Source of the DNA: an uncultured Hyphomicrobiaceae bacterium
GTDB taxonomy: Bacteria > Pseudomonadota > Alphaproteobacteria > Rhizobiales > Hyphomicrobiaceae
Length of the DNA: 38,633 nt
NCBI GenBank assembly: GCA_937873575.1
Contig: CALMPK010000015.1
Location: 1-38,633, forward strand
Reading direction: 5' to 3'
The number at the start of each line of letters is the position of its first letter. Within the stretch, counting starts at the first letter, position 1. The notes beneath the pieces were generated by a model, which worked only from the letters and a program-made list of their open reading frames with translations, did not search any database and was not told where the DNA came from. Position numbers and translations under genes: made by a program. Shown one piece after another: positions 1 to 8,233 of this stretch.

Positions 1-219
1 TCGACGCCGATCCTCAACGCGCCGCAGTCGGGCATTCTCGGCATGCACCGCATCGAGGAGCGTCCGGTCGTGCGCAAGGGCCAGGTCGTCGTACGCCCGA
101 TGATGTATCTCGCGCTGTCCTACGATCACCGCATCGTCGACGGCAAGGAAGCGGTGACGTTCCTTGTCCGCGTGAAGGAGAACCTCGAGGACCCGCAGCG
201 CTTCATTCTCGAGCTGTAG
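1..219 (+). CDS. sucB: Dihydrolipoyllysine succinyltransferase, E2 of 2-oxoglutarate dehydrogenase (3' end)
   Basis: The reading frame is open from the window edge and gives the last 72 residues. They carry the acyltransferase catalytic signature DHRIVDG, with His and Asp as the catalytic residues, and the usual C-terminus ending in FILEL. E2 transfers the succinyl group from lipoyl-lysine to CoA in the TCA cycle. The lipoyl and E1/E3-binding domains lie outside the window. The close downstream lpdA (E3) favours sucB over the pyruvate dehydrogenase E2, because alphaproteobacteria often have a sucA-sucB-lpdA order. The fragment alone cannot fully exclude another 2-oxoacid dehydrogenase E2. Confidence 0.9.
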   Translation, partial: STPILNAPQSGILGMHRIEERPVVRKGQVVVRPMMYLALSYDHRIVDGKEAVTFLVRVKENLEDPQRFILEL

Positions 220-254
220 GCCGCGCAGAGGCGCACCGCACTAACAACCGCCAA

Positions 255-281
255 TGATCCCGGCGGATACCGCCGGGATCA
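255..281 (+). terminator. Hairpin between sucB and lpdA
   Basis: A perfect inverted repeat: 11-bp arms at 255-265 and 271-281 around a 5-nt loop. No T-run follows, so it is not a classical intrinsic terminator. It could be a partial terminator or an mRNA-stabilising stem that sets E2:E3 expression ratios. Confidence 0.5.
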
Positions 282-357
282 CTTCCCCCACCCGATCTCT
301 GAAACACCGCCGCCAACGGTTCACCTCGCGGACGGCAACTCGCGAAAGCTCGACGCT

Positions 358-1758
358 ATGACCAGCTACGATCTCATCGTCATCGGCACCGGCCCCGGCG
401 GTTACGTGTGCGCCATCCGTGCGGCCCAGCTCGGATTGAAGGTCGCCGTCGTCGAGAAGCGCAAGACGCACGGCGGCACCTGCCTCAACGTCGGCTGCAT
501 TCCGTCGAAGGCGCTGCTGCACGCTTCCGAACTTTACGAGGAGGCCAAGCACGGCTTCGCCAACATGGGCATCGAGGTGACGCCGAAGCTCGATCTCGGG
601 CGCATGATGGCGTTCAAGGACGAGGGCATCAAGGGCAACACCGAGGGTGTCGCCTTCCTCTTGAAGAAGAACAAGATCGACGCCTACCACGGCACCGGCC
701 ACATCGTCGGCGCGGGCAAGGTGGAAGTGACGAAGGCCGCGGGCGGCACCGAATTGCTCGAGACGAAGAACATCGTCATCGCCACCGGCTCCGACGTCGC
801 CAAGCTCCCCGGCATCACCATCGACGAGAAGCAGGTCGTCTCGTCTACCGGCGCGCTCGAACTGAAGAAGGTTCCCGCGACACTAATGGTCATCGGCGCG
901 GGCGTCATCGGCCTCGAGCTCGGCTCGGTCTGGCGCCGCCTCGGCGCCGAGGTCACGGTCGTCGAATATCTCGACCGCATTCTGCCGGGGACCGACCTCG
1001 ACGTCGCCAAGAACTTCCAGCGCATTCTCACCAAGCAGGGCTTCAACTTCGTGCTCGGCTCGAAGGTGACGGCGATCGACAAGAGCGATCACGGCTGCTC
1101 GGTCACGGTCGAGCCCGCCGCAGGCGGTGAGGCGAAGAAGATCGCGGCCGACGTGGTGCTCGTCGCCATCGGTCGCGTGCCGTACACGCAGGACCTCGGC
1201 CTTGCCGAGGCCGGCGTGCAGCTCGACGCCAGGAAGCGCGTCGTCGTCGATCATCACTACCAGACCAACGTCAAGGGCATCTACGCCATCGGCGACGTGA
1301 TCGCCGGCCCGATGCTCGCGCACAAGGCGGAGGACGAGGGCGTTGCCATCGCCGAGATGCTCGCCGGACAGTCCGGCCACGTGAACTACGACGTGATCCC
1401 GGGCGTCATCTACACGTATCCCGAGGTCGCGACGGTCGGTAAGACCGAGGAAGAGCTGAAGGACGCCGGCATCGCCTACACGGTCGGCAAGTTCCCCTTC
1501 ACCGCCAACGGCCGCGCCAAGGTCAACAAGACCACCGACGGCTTCGTGAAGGTGCTCGCCGACGCGAAGACCGACCGCATTCTCGGCGTGCACATGGTCG
1601 GCCCGCACGTGGGCGAGCTGATCGCGGAGGCCGCCGTCATCATGGAATTCGGCGGCTCGGCCGAGGATCTGGCCCGCACGTGCCACGCCCACCCGACGCT
1701 GAGCGAGGCGGTGAAGGAAGCGGCCCTCTCGGTGGACAAGCGCGCCCTGCACATGTGA
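358..1758 (+). CDS. lpdA: Dihydrolipoyl dehydrogenase (E3)
   Basis: A full-length 466-residue E3 flavoprotein that re-oxidises dihydrolipoamide on E2 and passes electrons through FAD to NAD+. The N-terminal FAD-binding motif [10 protein letters not shown] is followed by the redox disulfide in [13 protein letters not shown] (about residues 38-50). The NAD-binding motif [13 protein letters not shown] is near residue 180, the second FAD motif [19 protein letters not shown] is near 310, and the C-terminal catalytic His-Glu pair sits in HAHPTLSEA. Length is normal. The start is the ATG that places the Rossmann motif at residues 8-18; the Shine-Dalgarno is weak. It sits 138 bp after sucB, so it probably serves the 2-oxoglutarate complex, and perhaps other 2-oxoacid dehydrogenases. 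Confidence 0.96.
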   Translation: MTSYDLIVIGTGPGGYVCAIRAAQLGLKVAVVEKRKTHGGTCLNVGCIPSKALLHASELYEEAKHGFANMGIEVTPKLDLGRMMAFKDEGIKGNTEGVAFLLKKNKIDAYHGTGHIVGAGKVEVTKAAGGTELLETKNIVIATGSDVAKLPGITIDEKQVVSSTGALELKKVPATLMVIGAGVIGLELGSVWRRLGAEVTVVEYLDRILPGTDLDVAKNFQRILTKQGFNFVLGSKVTAIDKSDHGCSVTVEPAAGGEAKKIAADVVLVAIGRVPYTQDLGLAEAGVQLDARKRVVVDHHYQTNVKGIYAIGDVIAGPMLAHKAEDEGVAIAEMLAGQSGHVNYDVIPGVIYTYPEVATVGKTEEELKDAGIAYTVGKFPFTANGRAKVNKTTDGFVKVLADAKTDRILGVHMVGPHVGELIAEAAVIMEFGGSAEDLARTCHAHPTLSEAVKEAALSVDKRALHM

Positions 1759-1784
1759 GTGACTGCCGGCGCGCCGCTACACGC

Positions 1785-1806
1785 TGAGCCCGCATCGACG
1801 GGCTCA
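1785..1806 (+). terminator. Hairpin downstream of lpdA
   Basis: Perfect 8-bp arms (1785-1792 and 1799-1806) with a 6-nt loop, lying in the convergent space between lpdA and the GumN-family gene. No T-tract follows on either strand, so termination is a guess from position. Confidence 0.35.
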
Positions 1807-1907
1807 TGCGGAGCCGTGCGGTCACGTCACCAGTTGCAAATATGGAGCTTGAAGTCCGGCGGCATCCGCCGCTACGCGCTGGCGCGTAGAACCGCGTCTG
1901 GGGTACC

Positions 1908-2924
1908 TTACTCGAGCGGGGTCAGCGTATAGCCCGCTTGCCGCAGCAGGTTGACCAGCCCGTTCTCCCCCGGCAGATGCAGCGCGCCGACGGCGATCAG
2001 CACGTTGCCCTTCTCCAGCATGGGCCCTGCCCGCTCCGACATCAGGTGATTGCGATCGATCACCACGCGCTTCTCGAACCCACCGAGCTGCGTGCGCGGA
2101 ACGCCGGCTTTCTCAGCAAACTCGAGTTGCAGCGGCCATGCGGCGCCGATCTCGCGCCGAACATAGAGCTGTAGCAGCGTTTCCAACTGATCCTCGATGC
2201 GATCGGAATAGACGGCGCCGACGCGCAGCATGTCGAGCTGCTGATCCTCGGGCACGGATGCCATTGCGGCGAGCTGCCCCTCGATCGTCTCCAATCCTAC
2301 GACGGGCTTGCGCTTCTTGCGCGCCGCGGCGGCGATCTTCGCGTCGAGAACGAGCTTGCCCTTCATGGCGCTGCGGCGTTCGCAATCGGATACGGACATG
2401 ATCATCGTCGCGACCCAGGGCTGGAAAACCTTCGCCGCAACCTCCGGCACGCCGGCACGCGCCAGCACCTTCTGCACCTTGTCGAAATGCTCGGCCGAAA
2501 GCATCCGGTCGAGGCGCCGCCCGTCGCCGAGCACGGTCATGTTGCCGGCTTTCGCCATCGCCGCCTGCGTCGCCTCCGGCGAAACATCGGCGATCTCGAG
2601 GGCAACGGTATCGGCGGCGTCGATGATCGCGGCGAGCCGGGGCGAGAACGTCGTCACGCGATCGTCGGTCAGGTGGATGGTGCCGAGCAGATGCGACGGC
2701 CGAACACCCTCGCGCTCGATCCGCCAGAGCAGCGCCGACGCATTGATCGTCGCCTTCGCCGCATCGGCCACACGCTCGTAGGATTCGGGCGCGCTCGTGC
2801 GCAGCTCCTCGAGCAGATTGTGGCCCGAGCAGCGGAGTCCCGCGGCGACAGCCACCCCGTGGATCAGGAGCGTCGCCAGGAGTGCCGCCACAAGGCGCAG
2901 GCCGGGCTTGCCGTTACGGCGCAT
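1908..2924 (-). CDS. TraB/GumN family protein, exported
   Basis: From the chosen start the protein has 338 residues. It begins with a basic n-region and a hydrophobic stretch ending in GVAVAAG, a probable Sec signal peptide. The family's two conserved motifs are visible: LLGTIHLTDDR with its histidine near the N-terminus, and AVGALHLPGENG near the C-terminus. This is the GxxH pair of the TraB/GumN (TIKI/EreA/PrgY-like) superfamily, in which some members are metal-dependent proteases. The substrate here is unknown. An ATG 45 bp upstream (2969) would also be in frame, but the 2924 ATG has a GAGGA-like site about 9 nt before it and starts directly at the signal peptide. It follows xerC by 69 bp on the same strand and may be cotranscribed. 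Confidence 0.85.
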   Translation of the reverse strand: MRRNGKPGLRLVAALLATLLIHGVAVAAGLRCSGHNLLEELRTSAPESYERVADAAKATINASALLWRIEREGVRPSHLLGTIHLTDDRVTTFSPRLAAIIDAADTVALEIADVSPEATQAAMAKAGNMTVLGDGRRLDRMLSAEHFDKVQKVLARAGVPEVAAKVFQPWVATMIMSVSDCERRSAMKGKLVLDAKIAAAARKKRKPVVGLETIEGQLAAMASVPEDQQLDMLRVGAVYSDRIEDQLETLLQLYVRREIGAAWPLQLEFAEKAGVPRTQLGGFEKRVVIDRNHLMSERAGPMLEKGNVLIAVGALHLPGENGLVNLLRQAGYTLTPLE

Positions 2925-2993
2925 GGATATCTGTCCTCGCGGTCGCCTCGCGGCCGACCCTTGCTGCATTCCCGGTTTCTGAGGCGCCTGCCG

Positions 2994-3950
2994 TCACCGA
3001 CGCGGGTGGGCAGCATCATACACCGCCAGAAGCCGCTCGCGATCGACCTCCGTGTAGACCTGCGTCGTCGCCAGAGAGGCGTGCCCGAGCAGCTCCTGGA
3101 TCTGACGCAGATCGGCCCCAGCGGACAGCAGGTGCGTGGCGAACGAATGGCGCAGCGCGTGCGGCGTCGCCGTATCGGGCAGGCTCAACTCCTCGCGGGC
3201 GCGCTGCATGGCGAGCTGAATGAGACGCGGTGACAACGGACCACCCTTGGCGCCGAGGAACAAGGGTCCTGATGGCTCGAGCGGATACGGGCAAAGCGCG
3301 ATGTAGCGCGCGACTGCGCGCTGCGTCACAGGTAGCACGGGCACCATGCGCTCCTTGCCGCCCTTACCACGGATGATGATGGTGTCTCGTCCGTTCACGG
3401 GCGCTTCCGACCGCATGAGGCCCAGCGCTTCGGATATGCGCAATCCCGAGCCATAGAGCAGCAGCAGCACCGCGCAATCGCGCGCAGCGACCCAGTCGAG
3501 CTCGCTCGCCAAGGCATCCCCCCGCACGACCTCCGCGGCGCTTTCGACGGTGAGGGGCTTCGGCACCGAGTGAGGTAGCTTCGGCATCGCCACCCGCGTT
3601 ACCGCGCGGTTCTTGATCGCGCGCTCACGCTCCAGCCAGCGGAAGAATGTGCGCAGCGCCGAGAGCGTTCGCGACAGCGACCGGCTGACCGCCCCCTGGC
3701 GGCGGCGCGCTGCCAGGAACGCGCGGATCGTCTTCACGTCCAGTGCCGCGAGATCGCCGAGGCATGGCGCATAGCCGCGCTGTTGCGCGAGAAACGTCAC
3801 CAATTGGCGCAGGTCCCGCTCGTAGGCGACGAGCGTCTCGCGGGTATAGCCGCGCTCCACCTCGAGGTGCCCGAGCCACTGCCGCGCGGCAGCCTCGAGA
3901 TCGCCGCCGAGGTCGAGCCCGACCGCCGTCCGCCCTGCTGTCTCGCCCAT
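2994..3950 (-). CDS. xerC: Tyrosine recombinase XerC
   Basis: A site-specific recombinase that with XerD resolves chromosome dimers at dif. An N-terminal SAM-like core-binding domain (roughly residues 10-100, with WLGHLEVERGYTRETLVAY) is followed by the catalytic domain. All catalytic residues are visible: Arg in YGSGLRISEAL, Lys in GKGGKERMVP, His-x-x-Arg in HALRHSFATHLL, His in LLGHASLATTQ and the Tyr nucleophile in TQVYTEVD. The C-terminal VYDAAHPR is the usual XerC ending. The frame is open to 4040, but the ATG at 3950 gives the normal length (318 aa) and has a GGAG site just upstream. Neighbouring genes show no integron or phage, so this is the housekeeping enzyme. Confidence 0.92.
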   Translation of the reverse strand: MGETAGRTAVGLDLGGDLEAAARQWLGHLEVERGYTRETLVAYERDLRQLVTFLAQQRGYAPCLGDLAALDVKTIRAFLAARRRQGAVSRSLSRTLSALRTFFRWLERERAIKNRAVTRVAMPKLPHSVPKPLTVESAAEVVRGDALASELDWVAARDCAVLLLLYGSGLRISEALGLMRSEAPVNGRDTIIIRGKGGKERMVPVLPVTQRAVARYIALCPYPLEPSGPLFLGAKGGPLSPRLIQLAMQRAREELSLPDTATPHALRHSFATHLLSAGADLRQIQELLGHASLATTQVYTEVDRERLLAVYDAAHPRR

Positions 3951-4194
3951 CGCCCGTCTCCGCCCCCGCTCAGCCGCACCGGAAATGACTGCCGAACATG
4001 GTTGACGAACCGTTAATGCGCCGGTTCCGAAGTCCACCAAGGCTTCGGCAACATCTTAAGGCGATTCGGGAGAACCAACTGGCAAGATCTTGAAATTCGT
4101 ATCGAACTCTTTATGCGTTTCGTCCAATATTCGGCCAGCGTGCGGAGGGGGAACCGCGCGTTTCTCCTGTCGCGTTCCGGTTCGGAGTGATTTG

Positions 4195-5403
4195 ATGTCG
4201 TTCGGAGATCCGAACTCTGCGGCCTTTCCGACCGCCAAGCGCCGCTTGACCCGTGTCGGCGCCGGCGCTGGCGAAGCCGCCGACCGAATGACGTTCCGCA
4301 CCGGATGCGACGCCGGCGCTCGCATCACCGTCGCCGCCGTCGGCGACCTCCTGTTTCACAACGCCTTGCAGCGCCAGGCCCTGGTGAAGGGCGGCAGCTA
4401 CCGACAATTCTGGAAGGACCTCGAGCCGCTGCTCACCGTCGCCGACCTTACATACGGCAACCTCGAAGGACCGGTGGCGGAGGGTATCTCGAGCCTCGGC
4501 CGCTCCGTCCGCGATCCCGGCCGCCGCTGGGATGGCGACGTCTACGGCGCGGCGCGCGGCGCGCTCAACTTCAATTACCACCGCTCGCTCGTCGGCGATC
4601 TCGTCGCCTCGGGTTTCGACGTCGTCTCGACCGCCAACAACCATGCCGCCGACCGCGGAGCACTCGGCCTCGACCGCACCGTCGACGCGCTGAAATCGGA
4701 CGGCCTCGCATTCACCGGAACACGGGCGCGCGATGCCTATTCCGACGCCCGCTGGACGGTGAAGACCCGCGCCAAAGGCATGACGGTCGCCTGGATCGCC
4801 TGCACCTATTCGACCAATGGAATGCCGGACCGCCACAAGCAGGCACTCAACTGCTACACGCAGCGCGAGAAGGTCCTGGAAGAGATCCGTTGGAATGCCG
4901 CGGACCCCGATGTCGACGCCGTCATCGTCACGCCGCACTGGGGCATCGAGAAAGCGCCATCGCCGCTGAAGACCGATCGCGACTATGCGCGCGCCGCGAT
5001 CGACGCCGGCGCGACGGCCGTGGTCGGCACGCATCCACATGTTCTGCAGGGTTGGGAAAAGGTGAGAGCGCCCGACGGCCGCGACGGGCTCGTCATCTAC
5101 TCGACCGGCAATTTCATTTCCAATCAGGTGTCCGACGACCAGCGCACGGGCATCGTCGCGCTCCTCGAGCTGACGCGGCCCGCGGCCGGTGGCAAAGCCG
5201 AAGTCTCTGCCGCCGGGTTCGTTCCGACCTGGGTCGAGCGAGGCAAGGCGAGCGTGGGTGAAATGCAGATCGACCGGTCCCGCGGCGCCCGCGCCTTTCC
5301 AGCGCCGTTGAAACGGCTCCCGACGGGCAACCACGCCACCGCAACGGGCTTTCGCGAGCTGCCGCGAGATTGCCCCGTGACGGCGTCGGCCGAGCGGGGC
5401 TGA
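4195..5403 (+). CDS. CapA family protein (poly-gamma-glutamate synthesis-like, metallophosphatase fold)
   Basis: The PGA_cap/CapA domain starts near residue 45 with VAAVGDLLFH and continues through LTYGNLEGPV, STANNHAADRG, VIVTPHWGIE, VVGTHPHVLQGWE and YSTGNFISNQ. These are the motifs of the CapA branch of the calcineurin-like superfamily. CapA is linked to poly-gamma-glutamate capsule synthesis or export in Bacillus, but no capB or capC is nearby, so a capsule role is not supported. The frame is open from 4090. The ATG at 4195 is preferred because GGAG lies 7 nt upstream, giving 402 aa. I see no signal peptide from this start, which is unusual for a family that is often membrane-anchored. 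The gene is divergent from xerC. Confidence 0.85.
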   Translation: MSFGDPNSAAFPTAKRRLTRVGAGAGEAADRMTFRTGCDAGARITVAAVGDLLFHNALQRQALVKGGSYRQFWKDLEPLLTVADLTYGNLEGPVAEGISSLGRSVRDPGRRWDGDVYGAARGALNFNYHRSLVGDLVASGFDVVSTANNHAADRGALGLDRTVDALKSDGLAFTGTRARDAYSDARWTVKTRAKGMTVAWIACTYSTNGMPDRHKQALNCYTQREKVLEEIRWNAADPDVDAVIVTPHWGIEKAPSPLKTDRDYARAAIDAGATAVVGTHPHVLQGWEKVRAPDGRDGLVIYSTGNFISNQVSDDQRTGIVALLELTRPAAGGKAEVSAAGFVPTWVERGKASVGEMQIDRSRGARAFPAPLKRLPTGNHATATGFRELPRDCPVTASAERG

Positions 5404-5709
5404 CGGCCTCCAACAGCGCAAGACCGCATCAGACAAGACCAGCGGTTGAAACCGCCGAGACGATCTTTTCGCCCGGCTTCGCCGCAGCATCGTTTGCCGC
5501 CGATGTCGGCCGGTCGCGGGTTCCACCCGACGCCCGCTCAAGTGTGCCGATTTCGGTCGGTCATTCAGCGGAACTTGGCGAAATCAACATGCGAAACGGA
5601 ATTACATAAAATTCTATGCAGGCCGGCAAGGCGCCCGCAATGAAAAAGGACGTATCCGAATTGTCGTTGCGTCCCCAAGGCCGCACGGCACAAGAAATGG
5701 AATAAGAAA
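5404..5709. other. Intergenic region between the CapA gene and the TadG-like gene
   Basis: No convincing gene. It holds a small stem (5442-5455) followed by TTTT at 5465-5468, which may be a weak terminator for the CapA gene. Base composition becomes AT-richer from about 5575 to 5705, as expected for the promoter and leader of the next gene. A 21-codon frame (5640-5705, starting MKKDVSEL) ends 4 nt before the TadG-like start. Confidence 0.5.
5640..5705 (+). CDS. Possible 21-residue leader peptide
   Basis: An ATG-initiated frame of 21 codons (MKKDVSEL to AQEME) ends with TAA 4 nt before the ATG of the TadG-like gene. The upstream AAGG is about 7 nt from its ATG. Nothing in the peptide is recognisable and codon use cannot be judged at this length. 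It could be a translated leader or chance; the spacing to the next start is the only positive sign. Confidence 0.15.
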   Translation: MKKDVSELSLRPQGRTAQEME

Positions 5710-6939
5710 ATGGAACAGAGCGCCACGAGTTTCACGAAAGACCAATCCGGTTCAGTCGCGGTCATCTTCGGGTTGACGATGGTCGCCATCTTCGCGGCCG
5801 CCGGTGGTGCGCTCGACTTCAATCGCGCCATGAGCGCCAAGACCAGGCTGTCGGCCGCAGCGGATGCCGCTGCACTCGCCGGCGCCGTGACGTCTGAGCC
5901 GGACCGCGTATCGGTATCGGTCGCCGCGTTCAAGGCGAACAACCCGAGCGCCACGGACCCGTCTGTGCACGTGCAGGATGCAATCGTGCGCGTGACGGCC
6001 AGGGAGGCGGTGCCAACGACGCTCCTCAACGTCATCGGTATCAGCGAGCTTCCGGTCTATGCGGAAAGCGAGGCGATTGTCGGCGCGCCGACAGCCGCCC
6101 CGCAATGCCTCCTCCTGCTCGAACCGAATGTCATCGGCCTCTACGCCAATAGCAATTCCAAGCTCGATGCGGACTGCGGCGTGCAAGTCAACTCGCGCCA
6201 CAAGATCGAGGCCCTGTTCGCCAACAGTAACAGCCAGATCAAGGCCTCCGCGGTTCGGGTGCATGGCAGTAGCTGGCTAAACAGCGGCAGCAGCGTCTCA
6301 CCGGGCCCGATTGATGGCAGCCCGCTCCAGGCCGACCCACTCGCCAACCTGGCCGAGCCCGCGTCTGGCGGCTGCACGCATACCGACTTCACCGTGGACA
6401 ACGGCGAAACGCGGACTATGTCACCCGGCGTCTACTGCAAGACCACCGCCATCAAGAGCGGCAGCACAGCCATCATGCAGCCGGGAGTCTACGTGTTCCG
6501 TGACGGTGAGTTCGTGGTGAATTCCCTGTCGACGGTTGCCGGCGAAGGCGTGATGATGTTCTTCGAGAACAAGCAGGCACGTCTCAACGTCAACGCGGAT
6601 AGCGTCTTCGAAGTCACCGCTCCGAAATCCGGAACCTACGCCGGAATGCTGATTTTCCAGGGCCGCGCCCCCGAAAACTCGGGTGGTTCATCGTTCATCA
6701 TCAACAGCGATGCCGATACCAAGCTCGAAGGAACCGTCTACCTGCCGCACGGCACACTGGAGATCAACAGCCTCTCGACCGCAAATCATAGCGCCGCTTA
6801 CACGGCGATCATCGTGAGAAAGCTGATCCTCAACTCGTTCGGCACGATGACCGTGCGGTCGAATTACAATGGCACGACACCGCTGCCGCCGCTGTTGGCC
6901 GGCTTCAAGAATGTAACGGTCGCGCGCCTTTCGAAGTAA
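5710..6939 (+). CDS. TadE/TadG-like protein with a repetitive, probably beta-helical C-terminal domain
   Basis: The protein has 409 residues. The N-terminus (about residues 12-60, GSVAVIFGLTMVAIFAAAG then a long helix rich in Ala) is the TadG/TadE-like single transmembrane helix found in Flp-pilus minor pilins. The rest is Asn/Ser-rich with pseudo-repeats such as LYANSNSKLDADCGVQVNS and LFANSNSQIKASAVRVHGS, and later FVVNSLSTVAGEG and LEINSLSTANHS. This pattern suits a right-handed beta-helix. A Cys-rich spot (CTHTDF, VYCKTTA) may form disulfides outside the membrane. No other tad or flp gene is nearby, so it is an orphan. It is likely anchored in the inner membrane with the repeat domain outside. 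A GGA site lies about 9 nt before the ATG. Confidence 0.8.
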   Translation: MEQSATSFTKDQSGSVAVIFGLTMVAIFAAAGGALDFNRAMSAKTRLSAAADAAALAGAVTSEPDRVSVSVAAFKANNPSATDPSVHVQDAIVRVTAREAVPTTLLNVIGISELPVYAESEAIVGAPTAAPQCLLLLEPNVIGLYANSNSKLDADCGVQVNSRHKIEALFANSNSQIKASAVRVHGSSWLNSGSSVSPGPIDGSPLQADPLANLAEPASGGCTHTDFTVDNGETRTMSPGVYCKTTAIKSGSTAIMQPGVYVFRDGEFVVNSLSTVAGEGVMMFFENKQARLNVNADSVFEVTAPKSGTYAGMLIFQGRAPENSGGSSFIINSDADTKLEGTVYLPHGTLEINSLSTANHSAAYTAIIVRKLILNSFGTMTVRSNYNGTTPLPPLLAGFKNVTVARLSK

Positions 6940-6959
6940 CCGGCGGGCGTCAAGCAGAT

Positions 6960-7004
6960 CCGAGCGCGGCATGCTCCGGCCATGGTGCCGACTGCCGCGC
7001 TCGG
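6960..7004 (+). terminator. Long-stem hairpin after the TadG-like gene
   Basis: A perfect 11-bp inverted repeat (6960-6970 and 6994-7004) with a 23-nt loop that can fold further. It lies 20 nt after the stop codon and is followed by a short T-containing segment (tcgtttg). It sits between two convergent transcription units and may stop both. Confidence 0.45.
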
Positions 7005-7222
7005 TCGTTTGATGCGTCACAGCAAACCTGGCAATACCGACTGAATCTTCCGAGAACGGCGAAGCGCATCCTCACGCGCAGCAGGCCTGTCGAAAGATGG
7101 TAGCGGCGAGGGTCTCCGCTTGCCTGTGCTGGCGCGTCGGCTCAAGCCAAACTGCACAACGCAGTGTTCTTCCGTCATCCATGCTCACATCCCATCGCAG
7201 CCGCCGAGAGGGCGCTCGGGCC

Positions 7223-8233
7223 CTATTGCGGCGTGACGGTGATGGTCAAAACGTCCGCGTAGGAGCCCGACAAGAGGCGTGCCGTATTGGCGCGCGGCGT
7301 GATGCTGACGGATATGGACCCGCTCGGCGTGGTGCCCGTTGTCGGTACCGCAGTCCCGGCCTCCGGCCCCGAGGCCAGCGGATTCGTCGATGTATCAAGT
7401 GTCGCCGTTGCACCGGAGAACGTGGCGGCCGATGTGTAGTCGATAATGTTGGTGAACCCTGATGGCGCTATGGCAGTCGTGCGGACGCCCCCGTTCTGCG
7501 ATGTCAGTTGAAGATTGGACGGCGTATTGCACATGATGTTGGCATAGCTTCGCGAGATCGCTGCGGTGTTGACACTGCCTGTTGCGGTCACCGGAATCGT
7601 AGCCGTATCGATGGGGCCGCTCGAGACACCACCGATCCTGCACGCCTTCGCCACAGTTCCGGTCACGGTGAACGTGCGCGAATAGACCGAGTTTCCGCTG
7701 GCGATGTTGAAGACCCAGGCGGTTAGCGTATCGCTGTATGATCCGGCGGCCTGCGGCGAGTTCGGCTGCATGAGCACGTAAATGGTCAGGCTGGCCGTGA
7801 AGGGCACGTTCGTGCGGTTGCCGCCAGCCGATGCGAACGAATACTGTAGAACGTTGCTGAGGCTGACCGAGGACCCCGTGAAGAGCAGCGTATTGCCGCC
7901 GCTGGCCGTCGAACGGATGGTGTAGGGCAACGTCGCCGCGCCACCGGAGACACTGGCCATCGTCGCGGGCGGATAGCTCGAGCGCTGGAACGACAGCGCC
8001 AGCGTGCACGTGCCGCCCGACGCGTTCGTCGTGTACGTGCCGCTGATGGTGACGGCGATGGCCTGCGCCACGGGGGCGTTCGGAAACGTATACGTGCCGG
8101 TGCTCGCCGTACCGGGCGACATGCTCATACCGGCACTATTGATATTGCAAACTGCCTGAGCGGCCTCCGCCGAAAGCAACGAGAGAAGCAGACCAAGGAG
8201 TAGCGCCACGCCGCGTCTCGGTCCCATCATCAT
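7223..8233 (-). CDS. Two-domain spore-coat-U (SCPU) protein, probable tip adhesin of an archaic chaperone-usher pilus (CsuE-like)
   Basis: A 336-residue secreted protein: signal peptide (hydrophobic run ending SAEAAQA), first SCPU domain about residues 28-170, second about 195-336. Each domain keeps Cys residues of the fold (AVCNINSAG and GTCTLAL; KACRIGG and IMCNTPS). The second domain is clearly paralogous to the pilin at 11745-12284: both carry a PSGFTN motif followed by an N/D-Y turn, and both end in a TVTPQ/TLTPQ strand after a SYADVLTI or PYADTLRV segment. In Csu pili the tip subunit CsuE has the same layout, an adhesive domain joined to a pilin domain. The start overlaps the usher stop by 4 nt (ATGA), which points to translational coupling. 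It is the last gene of the operon. Confidence 0.85.
   Translation of the reverse strand: MMMGPRRGVALLLGLLLSLLSAEAAQAVCNINSAGMSMSPGTASTGTYTFPNAPVAQAIAVTISGTYTTNASGGTCTLALSFQRSSYPPATMASVSGGAATLPYTIRSTASGGNTLLFTGSSVSLSNVLQYSFASAGGNRTNVPFTASLTIYVLMQPNSPQAAGSYSDTLTAWVFNIASGNSVYSRTFTVTGTVAKACRIGGVSSGPIDTATIPVTATGSVNTAAISRSYANIMCNTPSNLQLTSQNGGVRTTAIAPSGFTNIIDYTSAATFSGATATLDTSTNPLASGPEAGTAVPTTGTTPSGSISVSITPRANTARLLSGSYADVLTITVTPQ

Noticed and set aside
883-1752. Long antisense frames across lpdA and similar ones across sdhA, the usher and the barrel gene
   Set aside because: They are shadows caused by high GC; translations are Arg/Ala/His-rich with no motif, while the sense frames carry clear families.
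2994-3950. Reading the tyrosine recombinase as a mobile-element integrase
   Set aside because: Length, the VYDAAHPR ending and neighbouring housekeeping genes fit XerC; no attachment repeats or phage genes are present.
4195-5403. A poly-gamma-glutamate capsule locus
   Set aside because: Only a CapA-type protein is present; no capB, capC or ligase gene is seen in the window.
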